5,848 nucleotides of DNA from an uncultured Bdellovibrio sp. (GTDB lineage: Bacteria; Bdellovibrionota; Bdellovibrionia; Bdellovibrionales; Bdellovibrionaceae): positions 1-5,848 of the forward strand of contig CAMLRE010000152.1 of NCBI GenBank assembly GCA_946482355.1, given 5' to 3'. Positions 1-5,848 of this stretch are shown piece by piece. Each line of letters opens with the position of its first letter. Position 1 is the stretch's first letter. Under the pieces are notes generated by a model. That model had not been told where the DNA came from and did no database searches. It saw only the letters and a list, made by a program, of their open reading frames with translations. A program made the position numbers and the translations under genes.

Positions 1-2640
1 AGCATCGATTTGATGGAAGTGGTAGATTTCAACTGGGCGACCACACTTAGAGTGTTTACGTACAGCGCATGACTCATGTCTTACACCTACGATAGAACCT
101 AAGTTATCTAGTAAACCTGGCTCGCCATCGTGCACAGATACGATAGGTACGCGACGACCAGAGGCCATCACAAGATCTGCCGAACCAACATCACCTTGAC
201 GGTTTAAGTATAAATCAGAAGTGATTCCTAATTCGTTACGTAAGTAGTTGTAGTCATTTTCATGAGCTAAAATACCGCATAATAAATCAGGAGAAGTAAC
301 TACGATCACGTTGGCATAAATACCGCGAGATAATAAATCTTCTGATGCTTTGATGGCTTCAGTTGTTAATGAACCCATAGAGAAGATATTTACAACGTTA
401 TCACCTGGTTCATAACCAGCGTAACCACGGTAGTCGATTAAGTAGTAAGCGCCTTTTAAAACTTCTTCTCTGATCACTGCATGAATTTCAGCTTCAGATT
501 TTGCGGCTACTTCTTCTTCGTTCACGCCACCCGCTACTGGGAATTCAGCGCGAGCAAGTTTTGATTCAGGTGAAGCTTTGAAACGTAATTGTTTGTTTAA
601 GTACTTCATCATGTCTTTTTGCTCGGCACCGCGAGTAACAAGACGTAATAAAGTTCCGTTTCTACCAGCATTGTCTAATAACAAGTGACGCTTGAATGTA
701 TCACATAAGATCCAATCAAGTTCTAAGCAGAAGAACGGCTCCCAAGTAATCTGTCCTGGAATTTGGAAGTCAGACTTCCAACCGTGTTGTGCACCTTCTG
801 GAGATAAAGTTACACCTGATGGAGTACCCACGCAGATGAAAGATGATTTCCAGTATAAGTTATAGAAGTACTGATCTAGAGCGCGTTTGATAAAGAAATC
901 GTAAACAGTCATTAATGGCATAACAGGTACGCCTAATGTGTCGCGGATACGACCAAAAGAACCCACGCATGACATTACGTTACCTTCAGCGATTTCAAAA
1001 CGTAAGAAACGATCTGATTCTTCTTCGCCAGGAACTAAGTCAGGAAGTTTTGTATCTTTAACGCCGAATTCAGCTTCAACGTCAGTCACCGTCGGAGCAC
1101 CGAAGATCTTACCATCCATTGCTGGATTTAAGTTCGTTGATGTTCCTACGTCTGGCGCCATTGTCATGAACAATTCACCAGCTGTTTTCCATTTTTTCTC
1201 GAAGTCATTTAATTTAGAAACATCAGCATTAGCGATACGAGTAAGTTTCGCTGTTAACTGACCAAGCATCCATTGTGTGTGCGGGTAGCTGGCCATTTTA
1301 GTGTTGATGTCTAATTTTTCTGGAAAGCCGCCAAGTTTTTCAAATTCTTGGGCGAAGAAATTTTTATTTTTTTCTTTTAAAGCGTTTTGCGCTTTGATTT
1401 CAGAATATAATTTTTCGCCGCGAGCTTGTAAGTATTTAGCTTCTGGAGTTTTTGCATCAAAGCCTGCGAATAGTGTGTCGCCTTTGATACCTTGTTTAGC
1501 ACGTAACTCGTCCATCTCTTCTTGTGTATTTAAAGCCGAGTGGTTACCAGGTTGCGCCGCCATTTTTAAACCCCAACCTTTTAACGTGTGAACGATAATG
1601 ATTGTTGGTTTACGTTTTGATTCTTTCGATTTTAACATCGCTTCAGCGATTTGGATCATGTCATGACCACCGAAATCACGTAAGCCTTCGTATAATTCTT
1701 CAGCCGATACGCCATCTAAGAATTTTTTGATTTGCGGATGATCTTTTGTCATTGCCGCTTTTAAAGCTTTCGCATCGTGCATTAACAAGAACGCTTGTAA
1801 TTCGTAGTCGAATAATTCGTGCTCTAAGAATTTTTTGAAAGTTTCGCCGCCAGCTTTTTTAAATAGGGCTAAACGTTTAGAACCGTGACGAACTTGAATA
1901 ACTTCCCAGCCGTTAGCTGCCATTGATTTTTCAATACGGTCAGCATCAGTGCCTTCCATGATTTTTTGGTTCACGATACGGTGACCATCAAGTGATTGAC
2001 GGTTGTAATCGACCATCCAAGTTAAGTTTCCGATTTCACGTTCAGCGAAATCTGGAACGGCTTCATACATTGAACCTTCACGGAATTCAGAGTCGCCTGA
2101 TAAAGCCCAGAAGTGTGCATCTGGTACATCGTAGTTGTGTTCTTTAGCAAAGCGGTAAGCTAAGGCCATGTAACCGGCTTGAACTGGTGGAATACCCACC
2201 GTACCAGACGGGAAGAAGTTGTGGTGATCAGAATCGTAAGTTGAGTGGTAAGATTGGAAAACCGGTTCGCCGTTTTTCGAATACTTACGTAAACCCATCA
2301 TCGCTGTGTTTTTTTCTTCTTCAGATAATTTTGAAAAATCAGATTTTAAAAATAAATCTAAAAGGTAGTTGTAAGAGTGATCTGTCGGAGACGCATGCGG
2401 TTTATTCGCGATGTGATCAAAACCAGATTTTACGATAAGGTGTAAAGCACCCATGATGTGTAATGCAGAAGCTGAAGCGGATTGGTGACCGCCGATTTTT
2501 GGATCGCCTTTATCTTTTTCGCGGATATTGGCTTGAAAAATCATTTGCGTCGCTAAGTAGTGCGCGCGTTTTGCGATATTGTCTAACGTGTCTTTGTTCA
2601 GATCTTTTAGATCCTTCAACGTAATTTCTTTGCCTGACAT
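1..2640 (-). CDS. aceE: Pyruvate dehydrogenase E1 component, homodimeric type (AceE/MdeB family), 3' end outside window
   Basis: The frame is open for 880 codons from the ATG at 2640-2638 to the window edge, so only the C-terminal end is missing. The family carries out thiamine-diphosphate-dependent decarboxylation of pyruvate (or a related 2-oxoacid) and transfers the acyl group to the lipoyl E2 subunit, in the cytoplasm. Visible landmarks, judged against E. coli AceE from memory: GGH at residues 50-52 (H52), HASP at 82-85, and a ThDP/metal motif with D183, N213 and Q215 spaced exactly as E. coli D230, N260 and Q262. E552, in IAEGN, fits the glutamate that activates the cofactor, and GAQH ends at H619. 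The motif reads GDS where E. coli has GDG. H52 corresponds to E. coli H106, so the N-terminus is about 54 residues shorter; an in-frame stop at 2682-2680 rules out a much longer start. AAGGAA at 2654-2649, 8 bases before the ATG, is a good ribosome binding site. The last visible residues resemble the transketolase-like C-terminal domain, so perhaps 20-40 residues are missing. The exact substrate (pyruvate or 2-oxobutyrate) cannot be decided here. Confidence 0.9.
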   Translation of the reverse strand, partial: MSGKEITLKDLKDLNKDTLDNIAKRAHYLATQMIFQANIREKDKGDPKIGGHQSASASALHIMGALHLIVKSGFDHIANKPHASPTDHSYNYLLDLFLKSDFSKLSEEEKNTAMMGLRKYSKNGEPVFQSYHSTYDSDHHNFFPSGTVGIPPVQAGYMALAYRFAKEHNYDVPDAHFWALSGDSEFREGSMYEAVPDFAEREIGNLTWMVDYNRQSLDGHRIVNQKIMEGTDADRIEKSMAANGWEVIQVRHGSKRLALFKKAGGETFKKFLEHELFDYELQAFLLMHDAKALKAAMTKDHPQIKKFLDGVSAEELYEGLRDFGGHDMIQIAEAMLKSKESKRKPTIIIVHTLKGWGLKMAAQPGNHSALNTQEEMDELRAKQGIKGDTLFAGFDAKTPEAKYLQARGEKLYSEIKAQNALKEKNKNFFAQEFEKLGGFPEKLDINTKMASYPHTQWMLGQLTAKLTRIANADVSKLNDFEKKWKTAGELFMTMAPDVGTSTNLNPAMDGKIFGAPTVTDVEAEFGVKDTKLPDLVPGEEESDRFLRFEIAEGNVMSCVGSFGRIRDTLGVPVMPLMTVYDFFIKRALDQYFYNLYWKSSFICVGTPSGVTLSPEGAQHGWKSDFQIPGQITWEPFFCLELDWILCDTFKRHLLLDNAGRNGTLLRLVTRGAEQKDMMKYLNKQLRFKASPESKLARAEFPVAGGVNEEEVAAKSEAEIHAVIREEVLKGAYYLIDYRGYAGYEPGDNVVNIFSMGSLTTEAIKASEDLLSRGIYANVIVVTSPDLLCGILAHENDYNYLRNELGITSDLYLNRQGDVGSADLVMASGRRVPIVSVHDGEPGLLDNLGSIVGVRHESCAVRKHSKCGRPVEIYHFHQIDA

Positions 2641-2684
2641 TTTAGTGGTTCCTTTGTGCAGGGTTTTACTTACTTTTTTTTAGA

Positions 2685-2719
2685 TGTATAGAGATAAAAC
2701 TTATTCAATTTAGAGTAAA
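2685..2719 (-). promoter_or_regulatory. Candidate promoter for the E1 dehydrogenase gene
   Basis: On the minus strand, TTTACT (2719-2714) is followed after 17 bases by TATCTC (2696-2691). A better -10 match, TATACA, overlaps nearby at 2690-2685 but lacks a good -35 at the right distance. The region is AT-rich and lies 45-80 bases upstream of the start codon. The 140-base gap from the upstream gene on the same strand makes a separate promoter reasonable, but the boxes are weak and read-through from the upstream gene is also possible. Confidence 0.25.
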
Positions 2720-2780
2720 GACTTTATTTGATCTGACGATGCAGATTGTTCAACTTTTGGCTGAGATTTTTGGCCGGCTT

Positions 2781-3665
2781 CTAGGACTCCACCACGAAGT
2801 CCCAGCGGATCTTAATCGTGCCATCGTTCTCTACCATCCCTTTAGGAGGATTTGGGAACGGGGCAGCCTGTCTAAACGCTTCTACAGCGGCCTCATCAAG
2901 ATCGCGAACACCAGATTCACCAATGACCTGTACTTTGACTAACGTGCCGGCGTCGTTAAGCACGATGATCAATTTAGTGACTTTGTTGTTCGAATCAGAG
3001 GCAATTGTTCTACCTTGTGTCATAAGACGTGATACTTTTTGTTTCACTTGCGGTTGCCAGAACTGGTTCAGCTGATTTTTAATGCGCTGATAGTAACCAT
3101 AGTACTTGTATTCTTTAGTGTTTAACTGCGTTTTTAAACTTTGTTCAACTTGCTCAAGTTTATCTGTCGAAGTCGATTCAAGACCACGTTGATTTCCGTT
3201 CTGAGCTGTTTGTGTGTTATCCTGCTGTTTGCCGTTGATGTCGGTTTTACCTGTACCTGCTTTTTTCGCAAGAGCATCGTAAGCGTTAAATTTTTCACCG
3301 AATAACGAAGGCTGAGATTTTTTTAAAGCCTTCATTGGTTTTTTTTCTACCTGTTGAGCATTTTTAAAAGTCTCGCCGGTTTTTGCGATCGTTTCTTTTT
3401 CAACAGAATTATTTTTAGCACTTAAGTATTTTGCTTTTTCGTTAATTTGTTCGTTCGCAGATTTTTCGTCAGTTTCAACGATTCGAGTTGGTTCTTTTGT
3501 GTCTTTAACGATTTCTTCTGAAATTTCTTCGGGAGTCACAAGTACCACTTCAACCGGAGCAAAGTGTTGTTGAATTTTCGGCAAGACAAAAACCACCGCA
3601 GCTAATGCGATATGAATCGCAATAGATAGAGTGATAAAAATTTTAAGGCGATTAACTTTTTTCAT
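2781..3665 (-). CDS. TonB/TolA-like energy transducer with TonB C-terminal domain
   Basis: This is a 294-residue protein with the plan of proteins that pass proton-motive-force energy from an inner-membrane ExbBD/TolQR-type motor to an outer-membrane partner. A short basic N-terminus precedes one membrane anchor (about residues 8-29). The anchor holds S14 and H18, matching the SxxxH pattern of the TonB and TolA anchors (E. coli TonB S16/H20). Residues about 35-185 are a long polar periplasmic linker rich in K, E, Q, N and T rather than proline, more like TolA than classical TonB. A segment with YYQRIKNQ ending in FWQP (W203-P205) leads into a TonB-type C-terminal domain (about 228-292) with DLDEAAVEAF and PFPNPP at 269-274. 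The ATG at 3665-3663 has AAAGG 5 bases upstream. It is divergent from the phosphatase gene and 140 bases upstream of the E1 gene on the same strand. No exbB, exbD, tolQ or tolR is in the window, so its motor partner is unknown. The family call is strong; whether it acts as TonB or TolA is open. Confidence 0.88.
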   Translation of the reverse strand: MKKVNRLKIFITLSIAIHIALAAVVFVLPKIQQHFAPVEVVLVTPEEISEEIVKDTKEPTRIVETDEKSANEQINEKAKYLSAKNNSVEKETIAKTGETFKNAQQVEKKPMKALKKSQPSLFGEKFNAYDALAKKAGTGKTDINGKQQDNTQTAQNGNQRGLESTSTDKLEQVEQSLKTQLNTKEYKYYGYYQRIKNQLNQFWQPQVKQKVSRLMTQGRTIASDSNNKVTKLIIVLNDAGTLVKVQVIGESGVRDLDEAAVEAFRQAAPFPNPPKGMVENDGTIKIRWDFVVES

Positions 3666-3686
3666 ATCGACCTTTGTTTTGTTTTG

Positions 3687-3710
3687 CTGATGTTTTTCTT
3701 ATGACATCAG
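3687..3710. repeat. 7-bp perfect inverted repeat in the leader of the TonB-like gene
   Basis: The arms CTGATGT (3687-3693) and ACATCAG (3704-3710) are perfect complements around a 10-base spacer. The repeat ends 22 bases upstream of the TonB-like start codon. It could be an operator or a small hairpin in the mRNA leader. A weaker pair, GATAGT (3710-3715) and ACTATC (3735-3740), abuts it. A 7-bp repeat can arise by chance. Confidence 0.35.
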
Positions 3711-3831
3711 ATAGTTAAGCAAATCTCTTACTAGACTATCGGTTGTATGACGTTTGAAATTGAGGTTTGGGTGATGACCTTTTGTCTAATTTTTTAAGAA
3801 CTAGACCTGGGTCCAGTGTCACCATTGGTAT

Positions 3832-3840
3832 TGGTTTAAT
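3832..3840 (+). promoter_or_regulatory. Candidate extended -10 promoter for the phosphatase-peptidase pair
   Basis: TGGTTTAAT contains TTTAAT (3835-3840), five of six matches to the sigma-70 -10 consensus, preceded by the TGn of an extended -10 element. No clear -35 lies at the usual distance, which an extended -10 can tolerate. Transcription would start near 3847, giving a leader of about 40 bases. An alternative is TTGACT (3850-3855) with a poor -10 at 3873-3878, but that would leave almost no leader and hide the ribosome binding site. Confidence 0.35.
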
Positions 3841-3886
3841 TTGTGTCGTTTGACTCGGAAAGTAATCGCTAGGACACTGTTTATGA

Positions 3887-4612
3887 ATGAGATTTCAATG
3901 TTGGTGTTTATCAGATAAGGGGCTTAAACGTTCCGGCAATCAGGATTCTTTTTTGATTGATGAACGGATTGGTGTTTTTGTTGTCGCAGATGGCGTCGGT
4001 GGTCACATGGGGGGCGAGGTCGCTTCTGCCCTGGCTGTTGAAACAGTACGTGAAGTTTTGGGACACCCAAAAGCATTACAATTCTCTCCGCGCGAAGTGC
4101 TTATGCAGGCGTACCAAGAAGCCTCACACCGCATTTTTGATAGAGCAGCGCAATAATCAAAACTCAATGGTATGGGAACAACCATGGTGATGGGTTACTT
4201 TCGTGATTCAAAACTTTATATCGCCAACGTGGGTGATAGCCGCTGTTACCTTTACAGAAAACCTTACGTTTGGCAGCTCACTGAAGATCACTCGTTGATT
4301 AATGAACAAATTCGCCTGGGATTTTTAACTGAAGAAAAAGCCAAAGCCACGATCGGAAAAAACGTAATCACCAGATCAGTGGGTTTTGAACGTGACGTGT
4401 ATCCGGATATTTTAGAACGTGAAGTTTCTCCGGGTGATATTTTTTTAATGTGCTCTGATGGATTAACCGGAATGATCACAGATCAGGAAATGTGCCAGAT
4501 TTTTAACGAGAATCCTCCAGAAAAAACCACTCCTTTGTTTATTCAGCAGGCATTAGCTCACGGCGGTGATGACAACGTCACTGTTCTTGTGTTGAATTTC
4601 AGCGAAACATAA
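3887..4612 (+). pseudogene. PP2C-family Ser/Thr protein phosphatase interrupted by one in-frame TAA
   Basis: Read through, the frame gives 241 codons, a normal length for bacterial PP2C (Stp/PrpC-type) enzymes, which remove phosphate from Ser/Thr residues using bound metal ions. Motifs in order: RSGNQD (15-20), VADGVGGHMGGE with metal ligands D35 and G36, GMGTT (95-99), NVGDSR (D117), TEDHS, CSDG (D191) and GGDDN (D229). Codon 90 (4154-4156) is TAA, directly between AAQ and SKLNGMGTT. Both halves are in the same frame (open at 3887-4153 and from 4157), so one base substitution explains the break, for example from CAA, GAA or AAA. The first half lacks D191 and D229. The second half lacks D35 and has no ribosome binding site before its first ATG (4172), so neither piece should be active alone. 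The 3887 start fits the usual PP2C N-terminus, but the nearest AGGA (3871-3874) is 12 bases away. No protein kinase gene is nearby. It could be a nonsense pseudogene, a read-through gene or a sequencing error; the family identity is clear. Confidence 0.85.
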
Positions 4613-4615
4613 AAC

Positions 4616-5617
4616 ATGAGCGAACCACGTAAGCAAATTACCCTTTATTTTGTTACCAGTAATGAGAGCGAGACTAAAAAGATCAGCTTGCCGGTGGCCT
4701 ATTTTAAAATTTCGTTATTCTTCTTAGGTTTTTTTGCTGTGTTATTAATGGCGGGCTTTATCGATTACTTCGGATTATTAGCCCAGTCGTTAGAAAATAA
4801 AAAATTAAAATTAGAAAACATCGAATTAAAAAACCAGTTCCAAGTGGTTGAAGCTAAACTAGATTCACTTCAATCGGCGATGGATCGTGTGACGAATGTT
4901 TCGAACAAATTAAAATTAATCACTGATATCCAATTAAAAGACCGTCCAGAGAAATTAAATTTTCCGGCAGGGCAAGTTAGCGCTAAAGTTGACGACCCAG
5001 TTCCGCGCATGAGCCTTGATGATATGGAAAAAGACGATCCGGTGATTGAAACTGAAACTCCGCTAAATCCAATGAAGGGTGAAGTGGCTTCAGAAAAATC
5101 AACAGCGAATTATGCATCACTTGTGATTCGTATTGATCAAGCAGTGAAAGATTCAAACTTAAAAGAACAATCGGTGATTGAACTTTGGGAACTTCTATCT
5201 GATCGCCAAAGTTTACTGGCTGCTACACCAAGTATTCAGCCAGCCCGCGGCCCGATTGGTTCACGTTTTGGTTATCGTATTGACCCGATCAACGGTCGTC
5301 AAAAAATGCATGCGGGTTTAGATATTACAGCTCCTCCGGGAACACCTGTTCGTTCACCGGCAGATGGTATCGTCAGTTTCGCTGGGTGGGATGATCAGTT
5401 CGGAAAATTAGTTTCAATCGATCATGGTTACGGCGTACTGACTCGTTTTGCCCATAACTCGCAAATTTTCGTGCAAGTCGGACAAAAAGTTTCTCGTTAC
5501 GATGTGATTGCGGCCGTTGGAAGTACAGGTCGTTCTACAGGCCCCCACTGTCACTACGAAGTTCGTGTAAACGGTATTGCCGTAAATCCTGCGAACTATA
5601 TCTTAGATAACGACTAG
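4616..5617 (+). CDS. Membrane-anchored M23 (LytM-type) metallopeptidase
   Basis: This 333-residue protein resembles zinc endopeptidases that cut peptide cross-links of peptidoglycan. A polar N-terminus (1-28) precedes one membrane segment (about 29-52). A charged, leucine-rich, probable coiled-coil stretch follows (about 55-107), then an acidic/proline-containing linker. The M23 domain covers about 210-330, starting with GSRFGYRIDP. Zinc ligands and catalytic residues appear intact: H232 and D236 in HAGLD, H280 in RFAH, and H311/H313 in HCHYEV. The domain should therefore be an active hydrolase facing the periplasm, not a degenerate EnvC/NlpD-like activator. The coiled coil could mediate dimerisation or hold the domain near a partner. 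The ATG lies 3 bases after the phosphatase stop, and no Shine-Dalgarno-like sequence is visible in the 20 bases upstream, which points to translational coupling. The physiological role (septation, shape or wall remodelling) cannot be told from this window. Confidence 0.93.
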   Translation: MSEPRKQITLYFVTSNESETKKISLPVAYFKISLFFLGFFAVLLMAGFIDYFGLLAQSLENKKLKLENIELKNQFQVVEAKLDSLQSAMDRVTNVSNKLKLITDIQLKDRPEKLNFPAGQVSAKVDDPVPRMSLDDMEKDDPVIETETPLNPMKGEVASEKSTANYASLVIRIDQAVKDSNLKEQSVIELWELLSDRQSLLAATPSIQPARGPIGSRFGYRIDPINGRQKMHAGLDITAPPGTPVRSPADGIVSFAGWDDQFGKLVSIDHGYGVLTRFAHNSQIFVQVGQKVSRYDVIAAVGSTGRSTGPHCHYEVRVNGIAVNPANYILDND

Positions 5618-5661
5618 TCATCTCACAGCAAATCTTAGCCCACTGTCTAAAGTTAAGACGC

Positions 5662-5675
5662 TCAGTTCTAACTGA
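5662..5675. repeat. Near-perfect 14-bp palindrome after the M23 gene
   Basis: TCAGTT (5662-5667) and AACTGA (5670-5675) are exact complements around a 2-base centre. The site lies 45 bases after the peptidase stop and 57 bases before the TolC-family start. The two-base loop and missing T-run argue against a terminator. A dimeric regulator site upstream of the TolC-family gene is possible but unproven. Confidence 0.3.
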
Positions 5676-5698
5676 ATTGATTAGGCCGCGGTATAGAT

Positions 5699-5711
5699 CT
5701 TGTAAAACAAG
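5699..5711 (+). repeat. Small inverted repeat in the leader of the TolC-family gene
   Basis: CTTGT (5699-5703) and ACAAG (5707-5711) flank AAA, forming a 5-bp hairpin that ends 10 bases before the ribosome binding site. TATAGAT at 5692-5698, just before it, resembles a -10 box but lacks a matching -35. The hairpin has no T-tract, so I do not call it a terminator. Confidence 0.25.
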
Positions 5712-5721
5712 CTCCAGTTCC

Positions 5722-5726
5722 AGGAG
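5722..5726 (+). promoter_or_regulatory. Strong ribosome binding site of the TolC-family gene
   Basis: AGGAG sits 5 bases before the ATG at 5732 and fixes this start. It is the clearest Shine-Dalgarno sequence in the window, in contrast with the M23 gene, which has none. Confidence 0.7.
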
Positions 5727-5731
5727 TGACC

Positions 5732-5848
5732 ATGAAAAAGCTGATTTTGTACGTTACCTTAAGTGCTTCGACTTCTTATGCGATCGGATTAAAAGAAGCG
5801 ATCAAAAGCGCTATTCAAAATAACCCACGTACAGCGGCGATTGATTTA
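5732..5848 (+). CDS. TolC-family outer-membrane efflux protein, N-terminal part only
   Basis: Only 39 codons lie inside the window, open to the right edge. The protein starts with a typical Sec signal peptide: MKK, a hydrophobic stretch LILYVTLSAS, and a likely cleavage site after TSYA (about residue 17). The mature part begins IGLKEAIKSAIQNNPR, the characteristic start of outer membrane efflux (TolC/OEP) domains, whose first helix usually contains a pattern like L-x-x-A-x-x-x-A-x-x-x-N-P. Such proteins form trimeric outer-membrane channels that work with tripartite pumps or type I secretion systems. The start is supported by AGGAG 5 bases upstream. It lies 114 bases after the M23 gene on the same strand and may have its own promoter. 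The identification rests on a short segment, and the transported substrate is unknown. Confidence 0.75.
   Translation, partial: MKKLILYVTLSASTSYAIGLKEAIKSAIQNNPRTAAIDL

Noticed and set aside
938..2438. Plus-strand open frames at 938-1261, 1301-1591 and 2187-2438
   Set aside because: They lie wholly inside the well-conserved E1 gene on the other strand, have no family resemblance, and are explained by its codon pattern.
2741..2780. Possible terminator after the TonB-like gene, around the GCCGGC sequence
   Set aside because: Only 3-4 bp stems can be drawn and no T-tract follows on the minus strand.
2739..3075. Plus-strand open frames at 2739-2942 and 2818-3075
   Set aside because: They are antisense to the conserved TonB C-terminal domain and show no recognisable domain.
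3957..4190. Alternative plus-strand frame at 3957-4190 as evidence of a frameshift in the phosphatase
   Set aside because: The phosphatase motifs before and after the TAA are in the same frame, so no frameshift is needed; this frame shows no PP2C motif.
4003..4479. Minus-strand open frames at 4003-4185 and 4288-4479
   Set aside because: They are antisense shadows of PP2C motifs, with no independent support.
1..5848. Mobile element, CRISPR array, tRNA or phage-like content
   Set aside because: No terminal repeats, transposase or integrase motifs, regularly spaced repeats or tRNA-like cloverleaf arms were seen; all space is filled by ordinary chromosomal genes and short gaps.

Overview
The window looks like ordinary chromosome from a Gram-negative bacterium. 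TonB/TolA-type, TolC-type and periplasmic LytM-type proteins all imply an outer membrane. Codon choice leans to A/T (many TTA leucine and GAA codons), and composition looks even throughout, with no sign of a mobile element. The gene set and protein style recall Bdellovibrio-like bacteria (Bdellovibrionota, possibly a lower-GC member). That assignment is an impression from memory, not a database result.

Layout: two genes on the minus strand occupy the left part. The first (1-2640, running off the left edge) is a homodimeric-type 2-oxoacid dehydrogenase E1, the AceE/MdeB kind of pyruvate dehydrogenase, with its thiamine-diphosphate and metal-binding residues in place. Upstream of it, after a 140-base gap, is a TonB/TolA-like energy transducer (2781-3665). 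A 221-base divergent intergenic region (3666-3886) holds the start signals for both directions. On the plus strand follow a PP2C-type protein phosphatase (3887-4612) and, 3 bases later, a membrane-anchored M23 (LytM) peptidase (4616-5617). After a 114-base gap comes the start of a TolC-family outer-membrane efflux protein (5732 to the right edge). There is no gene-free stretch longer than 300 bases. I see no tRNA, rRNA, CRISPR array, insertion sequence or convincing rho-independent terminator.

The most notable point is that the phosphatase, which has every expected PP2C motif, is interrupted by a single in-frame TAA at 4154-4156 with no change of frame. Either the gene is a recent nonsense pseudogene, or the stop is read through, or it is a base-call error. 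The M23 peptidase start has no visible Shine-Dalgarno sequence and lies 3 bases after the phosphatase stop, so its expression probably depends on translation of the phosphatase reading frame. I do not see a clearly new multi-gene system. The other observations concern details of single genes and leader regions.
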